Of a stretch of DNA of 64,000 bases, positions 38,101 through 50,300 are shown piece after piece. A program made the translations under genes and the position numbers. Origin of the DNA: Augochlora pura (Eukaryota; Arthropoda; Insecta; Hymenoptera; Halictidae); the NCBI RefSeq assembly GCF_028453695.1, contig NC_135777.1:11025714-11089713 (forward strand), given 5' to 3'. The notes beneath the pieces are model-generated. The model was given only the letters and a program-made list of their open reading frames with translations. It was not told where the DNA came from and did no database searches. How positions within the stretch are numbered: the stretch's first letter is position 1; each line of letters opens with the position of its first letter.

Positions 38101-40436
38101 CCGTGTCCAATTAAGGATGCTCGTAAACTCTACTTGTAACACGATTCCAAATTCAGCCGGTCTTCGTAAAATCCTCGCAGACCCACGAACCGGTACACAC
38201 CCGGGTTTTGATCCTCCGCGGCGATACGCGCGATCTCTTCTCGCGCCACGATCTTCCCGATCGATCCGCCACGCGATCCGAACCGCGGCCTCTCTTCAAT
38301 CCTTTCGCAGCTGGAATTCGAAGACAACAAATTGCCGGATCGATTCGTAGCATGATCCAATTGATCTTGTTACGCGTCATCAATTTTCCGAATTTCGTTA
38401 CACTGTTGGGTCTGTTTTGTCCTTCGTTCTACTCGTGATCCTTTTTTCCAGGATATTTCAATTTTTTGGTAATGAAAGCGATAAAGTAGACGCGCGCTCT
38501 CCTTGAAAAGTATTCGGTCATTTACAGAAAATTGGATTTTTAGAAACCGGTACGTAATTGTTGTAATTTCTTCAATTCATTTCAAGATATAGAGACTATA
38601 AATGTGACAATAGTAATAAGTTCATTAAATCTAAAAAAAAGTAAAAAATTATTAAACAATAAGTATGGTGGACTATACAGGGTGTCCGAAAAGTCACTCG
38701 CCAATCAGGAAATGAGGGTCTCCTGAGGTCATTTGAAGTAACTTTTTCGTTAGTGTAAATGAAGTCTGCGGTTTTGTTTACGAGTTATTAATGAAAAATG
38801 GCGAGCAATGAGAGGCGAGGCCAGCAGGCAGACGGCGGCCGTGCCAACGAGCGGACGAAGCCCAATTTCATTGATCTCGCCTCCCATTGGTCAGTATTTT
38901 TCATTAATACTTAGCTCATAAATAAAACTGTAGATTGAATTTACGCTACGAAACAAGTTACTTTAAATAACATCAGCAACCCAATTGCGCGATTGACTTT
39001 TCCGACACCCTGTATTTATTACTACTAGGCTATAATCGGGAATTATAAAGGTGCCGAAAACACCTTTGTTTCAATCTGTCATATACATCGGTCCTAACTG
39101 AGACAATTACGAAAAATTGAAAACAATTTATAACATCCATAAGGTACACCGGTTCTGATTTCTGTCGATTTCGGTTTTGGTTTTACAACTGTTTATTTGG
39201 ATATTGGTAAAATTCAGTGTAATGTAAGGAATTGTATAGGCTTAAATTTCTTGTGCAAGCAATAATAATTCGATTCTGCTGTAAATACATAAAATCCGTA
39301 ATCCGCTTACAACAGTTCTGAGAACATTTCGGTTCTGTTTCAATGCTCTAAACCGTATTTGTAACAATTTTTAATTCTTGTCTCTTATTGTTAGAAATAA
39401 CCTTTTGGCAGGTCATAAGTCGATGCATAAGACTTTTCTTTTCGAAAAGTCGAAACCATTGCCCGGCTTCGCTACAACCCCATCACACGCTGTATACTCT
39501 GCGCATATTCTTTTAACGTCGGTAAGCCCCGCCTAGCCGAGGGTAGTTTCAAGTGGGTGTGGTTTCTCTCTCGCTTTTATGACTTCTTACCTGGCACGGT
39601 CGCTAAAGCTACATTTTACTACTTCTAACTTCGTCCAAATACATCGTCTTTAGATTATAGTATCTCACAGCTAACTTCTCGATACACGTTTCTCAAAAGT
39701 ACAATATTACGCTTTCATAATACATTCTACTGAAAGTAACCTTAATTTTGCAGATGAAAATTAAATGTTCTTTTTAGGCGAACTATCAACCGTGTTTTTT
39801 GATTACTTTTGTGAACTAATTTCGGCATCCGTTTTATTAATTCTGAGCATGTTTCATGTTTCTTTAAAAAAACATATTGTATGAAATGAACTCGACGTAA
39901 ATCTACAATGAGCAAAATGCTGTCAATGGGTAAACTAGTTGCAGAAGTGGCAAACATTTATAAAATGAATACGTACTTTTGACAGTACGATGACATGAAA
40001 CTTAATAGGAAAGGTAAAACGTTACCTGAACCGAATGAGAAATTGTAATTTCTACTAAATCAACAGCTGTCCCTGTTGAACAATAAACAGAGCAGCTGAT
40101 TTTCTGTAACTCTTAACATGATGTGTGTCATGTGTGACGATTAATGTGTAAAAATTAAGTTGAACAAATAAATGACATTAGCGAAAGACCGAGAGCGATA
40201 CGTTAAAGGAATTACTGGACGGGAATGCGACAGGAAGCGAGAGGATCGAAGCGCAACCCGGTTAAAAATAGTCGCGAATCGGTTAGACGATTATAATGAT
40301 CGGTGCTGGGAGAAGTTACGTTTTGCTTTCGTTTCCGCAGCCACGAATTACAGACGTGCGACTGGCCACGTAACGTGGGCTGTTCCGGAGGCGGATCCGC
40401 CAGCAAGGAAAGCGAGGAGGATCCTCTGTTGGAAAG
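35130..40436 (+). CDS. Cda5: Cda5 exons encoding the chitin-binding (peritrophin-A) domain
   Basis: Exons 35130-35304 and 40341-40436 together encode one ChtBD2 domain with six cysteines, in the contexts FECP, RDCTQ, YYVCVF, LESCTG, QTCDW and VGCSG. The aromatic residues typical of chitin contact (FGYYP, QYYVC, CDWP) are present. A 5-kb intron (35305-40340) splits the domain between the fourth and fifth cysteine, and the split codon AG|C encodes Ser. The acceptor is tgtctgcag at 35121-35129. After the domain the protein turns acidic and Gly/Ser-rich (GGGSASKESEEDP). ORF extensions beyond the splice sites are not coding. Confidence 0.93.
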
Positions 40437-41308
40437 GTGAGTATACGACGTGTCCCGGCCCGACGTTTCTGCGACAGACCTTGGAAAACCGAGAGAATCG
40501 CGCGACAAATCGGCCCGAGTAACTCGAACCGAGCCATTGTTGGCTCGTTTGTCGAGCGCGGTGAAACGAGCCGGATCGATCACCGGACGTCCGTCGATTG
40601 CGAAACATTTCGGGTTCGATTGCGAAACTGTATCGAGAGGCTGCCGCCCGATGGGAGTTCACCCGCGCTCTCTCGCAGTGTCGAAAGAAAACAGCTGGAG
40701 CGAGAGCGGAGAGGAAAAAGGAAGCGGTGATCGAGATCGAAACGACCGGCCCGAACGGGTGTTTTTTCTTTTTGTTCGAGCCGACCCATTGCGCGAAGCC
40801 CATTCCGGAGTCGCGGGATAGATCGGCGATCCTGCTGCACGCGAGGCCACGCCGAGAAAATAGCACCGCTGACGTCAAGAAATCGTACAATGAACGCGAC
40901 CCCGATCGCGGACGATTAAGCGATTCCGTTACGATTTGCTCGAGTTCAGCAAGATCTATGTACGAGCTTCGCCTTTGCTTTCCACGCGAGCACTTTCCTT
41001 GAGAAATCGATTCGATCTACGGCTGGCCAGTCTTTTTGATCGCGGCGCGGGGACCTCGACACACCGGGAAACGGACTTATCCTTTCGGAAAGAGAGATCA
41101 TTGAACCCCTCGGTTGTAACATTGAATTCGTAGCGAAGCTAACCGATTACGAATCAGGCTTTTAACGCAGGTCCGCGCACAGTGTTCGAACGACTTAATT
41201 GCTGGACGCTTTCGTCGAAAGTCAGTCGAAAGGTTCCCATTGCTCGCCAAAAACACCGAACGGAAACTCGGCGGATTCGTTGTATAACCTAGAACGATTC
41301 TCCACAAT

Positions 41309-41348
<40 letters not shown>

Positions 41349-44300
41349 ACTCTGTCTCTCTTTCTCTGTCCCTCTTTCTTTCTTTCTCACGCTCATTTCA
41401 GCTAGTTCCTCGAAGAGAGCAGGACGGCTCCGAACCGGGAACGAGTCTCCTTGTGCAAGGCGAAGTTGAGCAACGAGCTGCTGCGCGCCGGTCGCTCATT
41501 AACGTATTGTGCGCGAGTAATCGGGGAAAGAACCGTTACCTAACGCGCACCGGTTCTATTCGTCTAGACGCGGCCCGGGCCGATGTCCTTGCCGATTGCG
41601 GTCAAACTAGTCTTATCAAAAGAAAATCGACCACCATTCCCCGCCTCTCGGTCCACGGTTTACAGTATTCGCAATCGATTTCCGGGGTCCGAGCAGCCCG
41701 GAACGATCCGATCTGACCCCGTCCTTGTCGCAAACAGATCGGCGAAGATCGAGAGCCTGCAAGAGCAGCAACAGCATCAACAACATCAGCAACAGGTGCC
41801 GCCTCCGCGATCCCAGCCGCAACCGAGACGCGAGCAACACCATCAGCAGCGCCCCGTGCAGAGGCAGCCTCTTCCTATCAGTACCACGCCCACTCCCATT
41901 CCCCAGATCACCGAGAAACAGATCAGGCAGAGGCAGCAAGCAAGGAATTACCACGAGGACGAGTACGAGCCCGCTTCCGAGATCGAGAGCGACAGACAGC
42001 AACGCGTTTACAGAGGCCAGCCGTCCACTATTGGTCAGGTGCAACGCGACAGGGATGGTTTCCGTAGAAACGTCATTGCCGTAAGTACGATCTCGATTCC
42101 GGGAATACAGATCGAATCGGATGGAAAATTGGAAACAAACAAACAACAAACCTAATTCTTTACCGGTGTAAATATGATATGTTTTTGTTTTTTTATTGTA
42201 CAAAGGGCTATTTGCCCATGTATAATATAAATAAATGAAATTAACATACTCTCCGTGGGTCACAGAATGAGTTTCGGCGACGTCTGACGGGAGAAAATCG
42301 GTGAATTTTATCTGTATTAATATCTCCCTCGCGCGTAGTGTGTTAACTAAAAAAATGGAATATAATTAAATAAAATTATGGTCAGGTCAAGTGTTGGCTT
42401 TAAATCCACTGTGTAAAATAACTCTGTCGTTGGATGTTTCACAGGAGCGGGAGAAGGAGAGCACGCGGGCTCAAACGGAAGCCCACTACAGGTGCGTAAA
42501 GTCTGCTCAGGAAACGGTTTGGTAGCTTTTCTGTCGATTTCTCTTTCGTGGATCCGTTTAATTCGCCCGATGATTGTCTCGCGCTCGCGTAACGCCGATC
42601 CGAGGTTTCTTTTCGTGCACTCGGACACGGCGTTACAACTACATGTAGAGCTCAGTTTCCGTGTTTCACGCTGATCGCTTTCGTCAATCGATGCTCGGAG
42701 AAACGTGAGGTAGCTCGGATTAAGAATCGTTTGACGTTACAGGACGCAGGTGCCATCCTCGGAATCGCCGAGAGTCGCCAAGATCCTCGCGTCCACCGTG
42801 TCTTCCGTGATTCCCAAGACGTATTACGACCCGGACCAGAGCTACCCGTACTACACGATCTACGACGACGACGTGTCCATTTACAAGGACGATGGTGAGT
42901 GTCACGAGAACATAATGATTACGATATTTTTCCATATTCAGAATTGTATTTTCTCTATCGTAAATTGTACGCACTCGTTCATCGATCCAAACAGATAAGG
43001 CGTATTATAATACTTAGAATCATTCCACGAAATTATTATAGTCCATAGAGACTTATATTAATACAATGAATTGTTGTTATCCTATTTTTTCTTTTTTTAC
43101 TTTAACTTTGTATCCAGTCATTTCTAAATCTCTGTACTTTATTTTTTTTTTTAAATTTTGATAAGTAATGGGTAACTTCCTGTATATATTCAACAAATAA
43201 ATAAATAAATTTTCGCGAAGTTTCGAAGCAAGCTGTTCTCTTCGCGGTTCTCGCGTCGTTTAACTTGTCCGATTCGTCGGTTCTCGAACAGATTACAACC
43301 AGTATACCGTGAATCAATCGGTGCCGGTTCAACCGAGCGTCAAGATCAGCGAGGTGAACACGAAACAGTACCAGAAACCGAAAAAGGTGGCTGTGAACGA
43401 GGCGGACAAGTACAATCTGAACCAGGACGTGACCGTGCAGGACTACGATATCTACGAGAACCAGGTACATTCGACTCTGTAGAACAGTCCTCTGGTGGCA
43501 AAGCGATCCTCCGTCCATTTAGGACGTTTTCCATCCGACCCGACCACCAGATATTTTGTCTCGGATGTCGAGCAACGAATTACAACACCTGTCTCTCTTT
43601 TCTTGTTTTCGTTTCGCGCTGCACGACTCCCAGGCGCAGCTGAACAAGAACAAGTTCCGCATCAACGATGGCCAGTCGTTCAGGTGAGAAGTTTCTTATT
43701 AATCGAGAAAAGACCTCCGCCGGTCACCGAGCGGACCCCGGAGTCCAGGAAGAAAGAAAGGAGCGATCACGACGCGGCGGCTCCTCGAGCGTGAACCGTT
43801 CCGCGAGACAAGAAAATTGCCGAGAGCCGATCGCCGGGGCGACGATCGTGCACGCGTTGTCGCCTCGAGCTTTCCTCGGTCGCCATCCTTTCAGCTCGCC
43901 GGCTATTCTCGTCAATTACGTCGCGAGGGAACGGTCGAGATCGGTGTATCCTCGCGGATCCGCAGACGTCTCCTCGTCCAGGGCGCCGAGCCCGCCGATC
44001 TGTCGCGTCGCTCGACACGTCGCTGGGATCGCGGTCGCGCGCGTGCACGCGCTTACGTAAACGGCTCGTAAACGGCGCGAATTTATCGTGCCGATCGACG
44101 TTAAAAATAGTCGCGACTTGCACTGGTCCGGCTAGTCTCTCCCGCCGTTTCTCGGCTGTTTCTGAAAGCCCGCCGCTCGGTTCCGAGAATTTCTTTCGTT
44201 TCTTACCGGCGGCGCTCGCTGAAATTTCACTCGACCTTTCTCGCCTGGCCGCGTATCGAACCCACGGAATTCGAACGACGGGAGGATTCGATCGGTTAAT

Positions 44301-47300
44301 CGAGAGCCGCGTGTCCGCAGGCCGAACGTGCTCAGCCACCCCGGCCACGTGACCACGCCGAACGCTATCGTCGACACGTTCATTCCGCTGACGACCACCA
44401 CCCAACCGCCACCTTCTACCACCAGCAGGCCTTACACGGTCAACCAACCCGTCAGGTACGCTATCCGATCTTTTTCTCTTCCCTTCTCGTCTTTTCTAGT
44501 TGCGTAATCGGTACACTGCAGATTTTATGCATTTACGACAAAATTCAGTGGCTGATATATGAAATTGTAAAGACTTATATAGAATTCAATAATATCTGTT
44601 ACGCGCTATTTGCAACTTATCAGCGTTATTAAAAGAAATAACTTATCTTCATTTAATCTCTGTTTCGCACGATCGTCTCGGGGAAATGGTGTTTCGCATA
44701 AAGATCCGCAGTGTGGTAATCGGGTAGGCGACAAATCTGCAAAACGAAATCGCAGAATCATCGGAACGTCCCGTTAATGCTTCGCGTTAATTGCTCAACT
44801 ATATGTAGAATCGCGAACATACTTTCCCGGAGTGAAACGTGTTGTTCGATCAATTTACGATTCCACGCAAGCGGGCGAACGAAGACTGAAAAAAGGTGAT
44901 ACGAATAGCGTAATAATGGACGCGATTGCTTTTATTTCAATATCCGGTACGGTGTCGAGCCGAGAGGAGAGTACCTGGTAGTAATTCTAGCGTGGTACAT
45001 ATAGTCTCTTCGGGTGTGAGATTAATAACTTAAACTTTGGTTATTTATATAGAATATAATATATAAGAGAATATTTTGTATAAACATTTATATACTTATG
45101 AATGTTTATACAAGTATATAAATGTTTATTTAGAGTAAAGGATTTTAAAAAGATAATATTCTACATAAATATTTATATAGAATTAAAAATACCAAAAAGA
45201 TTAAAAAAATTATTATGGAGACGGATAAAACCCTACTTCCACATTTACATACATTCGTTGTTAATGTATGTGATTTAGTGGGATGTTAAACAAATAGTGC
45301 TATTCTGAATAGCTTTGCTCCTACAAAGTACTGCATTTTTAATATCAAAGTCAACTTAATTTAATTTGTTGTTTGCTGTAGACATATGTTACTATAAATA
45401 TTTTTACAAAATCATCTTAATTATTTAATGACTTCGCAAATCACGAAAAAGTAAAGATTTACGAGAATTCCATTAGAACAGAACAGTGATCTAACTCCGT
45501 ACTACGCTTCGAGCATTGTTTTAAACGAAGCATCGCAATGTGGTTAATGACACGTAATTAAGATTAAGTTATTTGCGGTTCTCTTCAATAGAATCTATTA
45601 GTTTATCACATTTCTACCGAGGAAAAATACAATCGTTCACTAATTGTTTACTTATTGAACTTGAATGAGGGGTGCTCGTTAATTAATGGTCATGTTCAAT
45701 ATATAATAGTTGAAAACAAAACAAAATAAAAATAGGAAAAAATAATAATAAAGTAGAAAAAACTGTATGCTACGACGACGTTTAATTATGATCACACTGG
45801 ACACGTGAACATAAATAAAACGCTAGAAAGCGATGAAAACTTGGTATTTAAAAAAAAAAAAAAAGCTATAAATGCTGCATCTCCATACAACGTGAACCAC
45901 TGTGCGTCGTCTCCGCCGACCAAGACCCGATTTCGCTGCTCTCTGAATACCGTAAAACGAAGCCGGACTCGCTTTCTCCCGGTGCTGACGCGGGAGGACA
46001 TTTTCCCTTCGCTTCCCGCCGGAAACGGCGTTGATTTTTCGTCTGCCATCTCGTCCCTCTCGCGTATCCTATCTGCCGCGATCTCCACTGGCCGCCATCT
46101 TTAATTCTTTCCTGTTGTTCCAGCAGCCGAGGACGCCCGCAACAGGTCCATCGCGGCACCGCCCCTCCGTAAGTACAAATTCCAACAGTTAATAAATTGC
46201 CCCCCACCCGACCCCACCCCGCGCCCCCCGCGGCCGGTATTCTAATTGCTGCGAGAACTATGAATCTCGATCGGTTTATCTTCGCGAGACCGCTAGAAAG
46301 TGAAACCGCGGTTCTGTTGGTTTCGTTCGGGGGAAGGATCGAGAGGGGCCTCGCGTTATCCGCCAAGTGATCGTTGAATTAATCCGACAGGAAGCAGTCC
46401 ATCCAAACACCTTCGAATCCTTTTCACGCCGTTACCGCGTATCGGCCAATCTGTCTAGCGCCGCGAGTGTCGCTCCGCGAGGTGAACGAACGTTGCCCGC
46501 CAAATTAATGCGGCTAGAAAGTTAATTGGCCGCGAGTCGGGCGACCGATCGCTTTCAGACGCGTACGAACAATAGTCCGGACGATCGATCGATCGATGAA
46601 TAATCACGAGCATCGTGATCATCGCCGAAACGTCGCGAACCCGAGCAGTATCGAAACTAATCGATACCAGTTAACAAATTTCAATTCAACGCTGAACTGT
46701 ATCAAAGACGTGGGTATCGAACAGAGAATCGATACCTCCTCGATACTTATTTGAAAACATCGACACCTGGCTGATACTTTTACCGGAATATCGTTGCCCG
46801 ACTGATACTTGTACAGAAACAGAAGTTGCCATGATACGGTATATGTTTTGAGAGAAACTTTGACTCGATACGGTGTTGGTTGGATATCGTTTTAAGAAGT
46901 CTCGGTATCGACAAGTGATACCAAGCAAGGACATTTAGTACTTCGATATCGAATTGATCGAATATCAGTAACATTAAATCAAAATTGAAGGCACTCGGCA
47001 AAAGCTCTTCGCTTTGTTGCCTTTAGAATGGGTCAGCCATCTTTGCGAATGGCTATTTTTGTACAAAGTTGTTTGTAACGTAACCTTGCTTGTCAAGTTC
47101 AGCACTCCTTCCCGATTTGCTAGGATAAATGCTTCACTTATCCTGCCTGTCCTAATTTCCGTATCCACTAATTAAAAACATATAGAAAAGAAAGCATTAT
47201 ATATAAGTTGATGATCTATATTGTCTTATTATGGTTATCTATCAATATGTTAAATTCAGAGAAAGATATCAATTGATGTGTAAAACTTTTCTTTTTCTAA

Positions 47301-50300
47301 CGATGTTTAATCCAGGGAAACGATAATTGGGACAAATCCGCTAGATCGATGCAACTTCTTAGAAAATCATTCTACTCACCGAGATTTAGCATCTTTTTAC
47401 AGAACACTGAAAATTGTTGGCAACATTAACAACAAAATAGAGATGCTTGTTGCCAACGTCACAAAATTACAGACGACTTTATGTAAACCGGTCATCTAAA
47501 CCGAAGATTCACAGATTCTGTATTGTATTAATATCAACTTCTAGTTCTGTGCTGCGATTAAATGGATTTTTATCCGTACGCATAAAACAATTAAATTAAA
47601 TTAAACAGCAACATCGATGCCATTAGTAGTGTAAAACGCTCAAGCTCAGAAATTTTCGAATATCGCTGATTTATGGCCGGTCCGTAAAACTAAGACCCCG
47701 TGACTTAAGTGATCTACGGATTCCAGGCGATTGCGGCCGACGCTGAAGCCGTCGACGGAGATCGTGTCGAAGGCGCAGGAGTTCATCGACATCTACAGGT
47801 ACCCGCCAACCAGGCCGTCGCCGATCTACCCGACCCCGCAGGTCGACAAACCCGCGGCCAAGTGTCGCAAGGACGTCTGCCTGATTCCGGATTGCAGCTG
47901 CGGCGGCATCGACATTCCAGGTGAGCCGTCGCGCGGGTACCCTCTTCCGCGCTTCGATTCGGTCGAGGAGCTTTGGAAACGCGACGCGCGTTTCGTCCCG
48001 CCGTTTAGGATGCCCGCGGAAACGCGAGAAGGCGGAAAGGACGCGGAAAGGCGAGGGTGACGCAAGCGGAGCTCGCGTCGCGAATGTTAAGTTCGAGCGG
48101 TCGCGAAAACGGTTCGGCAGTCGTCGCCGTCGCTGCTGCTGTGCCGACGCTTTCTCCGATTCTAACGTTACACGCGCGACAGTGAAATAGATCCGCTATG
48201 CCGGTGGCGATTTCGCGCGTACGCTCGTCGAAATCGAAAGCTCCGCCCGTGACGGGAATCGAAAGAGCAAGCGTTTCCGGTCGGTACCGCGTGACGACAC
48301 CTCGGCTTCCCCGTTCTGACAACTCTACCGGAAAGTTTTCTACGGAATCAACGGTATTATTCGACTTTATTATTCGCGTCTTTGATGTTTTTATGGGTTC
48401 GTTTTAGCACTAGAACTATCAAACCGAGCAGAATGACTGGTTTCTGAATTTTTCTTTTACAATTCCGGTACCATAATGATATTTTCCTTACGCAATTCTT
48501 ATTTTAACTTCTCCATTCAAGCATACATTGTACCAAAAGTTGCAGAAAGTTTAAATAAATCCAATCTCGTGATTGTTATAAAACGATATACGTTATTCGT
48601 GTTTAGGACTCGGTAGTTCTAGCGTTAAAGAGCGGATGGAAATTTTGATAAACTTACCGCTGGAACGAATCGAGTCAGATTTATATTATCCGTGCCCGCA
48701 CGGAATGTTTACGAAATGGTTTTGCTCGGGCAAGCGTTATTACGGGTAGAAAGATTTAACTGTTTATATGTCTGCGGCTGCAAGAAAGAATGCCGATACT
48801 ACATGTTTTCACTTTCAAGATATCGTCGCTTAAAGTTCTGATCGCTAATATACTTTGTATCAACAGCGCCTCAAATTGCATAAATTTTTTTATCTGTAGA
48901 ATCTCTTTTAACGTTGCTTTTTTTTCTGTTAAGTACGCCAATCTCACGCGCCATAATTCAATGAATGCATTAAATTAAATTGTTTTAATTGTGACTTGCG
49001 GCGTTTCTTCTTATAGCTACATATATGGCGCCGTTGCCTGAAACGACAGGTGACCGAACGTCACGGACGTGTTGAAAGAACACGTCCTTAAAACGTACTT
49101 TAGTTCAGGCAAAAACTTAAACTTCTTTTTGATCGTGCATTTATTGTTTTAGTATCGTCCAACATTCTCCATGAACAAAAGTTTATCTTAAATGAAATAA
49201 AATTAGTCTTTTTACTAAAGATCTTCTTTAGTATTTTATGAACGTCAAAACAATGTTTTCTCGTTTTTACTCGCTTCTTCTTCATCTAATGATAGCGTTG
49301 CACGGCATAGAGCTGCTGAAGATAAATGCGGAGACATTTTCAATCTATGAAAGACATTTTACTTCTAATGATTGCCAAACTTGGATTTCTGGTATGAATA
49401 GTAGATGCTTTTGCCCGAGACGAAACATGCCGTGAAAATATAAATCGAGCTTAAATACGATTCGCGCCGGTTCGAGGATCGAACGGAGCACCCCGTGTTC
49501 GAATATGGCCACCTGCGCGCTCGATCGCCCACGCAAAGTTGTGGAAGCGGAGGATCGTAATGGGTTGCCGGGAACACGCATAATCAATTAGGATGAGCAG
49601 CGTGACGAGTCACGATAATAGTATTTCCCGCGGGCGAGCGAAACGCAAGCTTGTTCTTAACCGGCTGGTCCTGCGTCTGGAGAGGATTGTGCAACCGTGC
49701 ACCACGCATAGATCATCCGGAAGACGGTGTCCGAGTCTCGGACGACTCTGCCTACGTTTCGGCATTAATTGAGCAATGGATCAACGTTTATTTCTCGGAC
49801 TCGGCGAAGCTACGATAGTCTCTCGCTGTCTCTTATCCGCGAACGATTCGCGGTCGGTTGATCGAGGTATCGCGAGAAATCTCAGCTCGAAGGAAGCTCC
49901 AGAGGGAATCGGTGTCCCTCGGGGACCAGGCAAATCGACAGGTCTGGGTCGGGTAACAGCGATCGACGCCGGTTGATCGCGACGATCTCGTGCATTCAGG
50001 TGGGCTCCCGGCTGAACAGACGCCGCAGATCGTTCTGCTGACGTTCGACGACGCCGTGAACGATCTGAACAAACCGTTGTACGCCGATCTGTTCGAAAAT
50101 GGCCGAAAGAACCCGAACGGGTGCCCGATTGCGGCCACGTTCTACGTGTCGCACGAGTGGACCGATTATAGCCAGGTGCAAAACCTGTACGCGGACGGCC
50201 ACGAAATGGCATCGCACACCGTCTCGTAAGTGTCAACGTTCACCCAGAAGGAAACTTAGAAAACATGTGTGTCTAACGTGTCTACTATACGCAACCAGCA

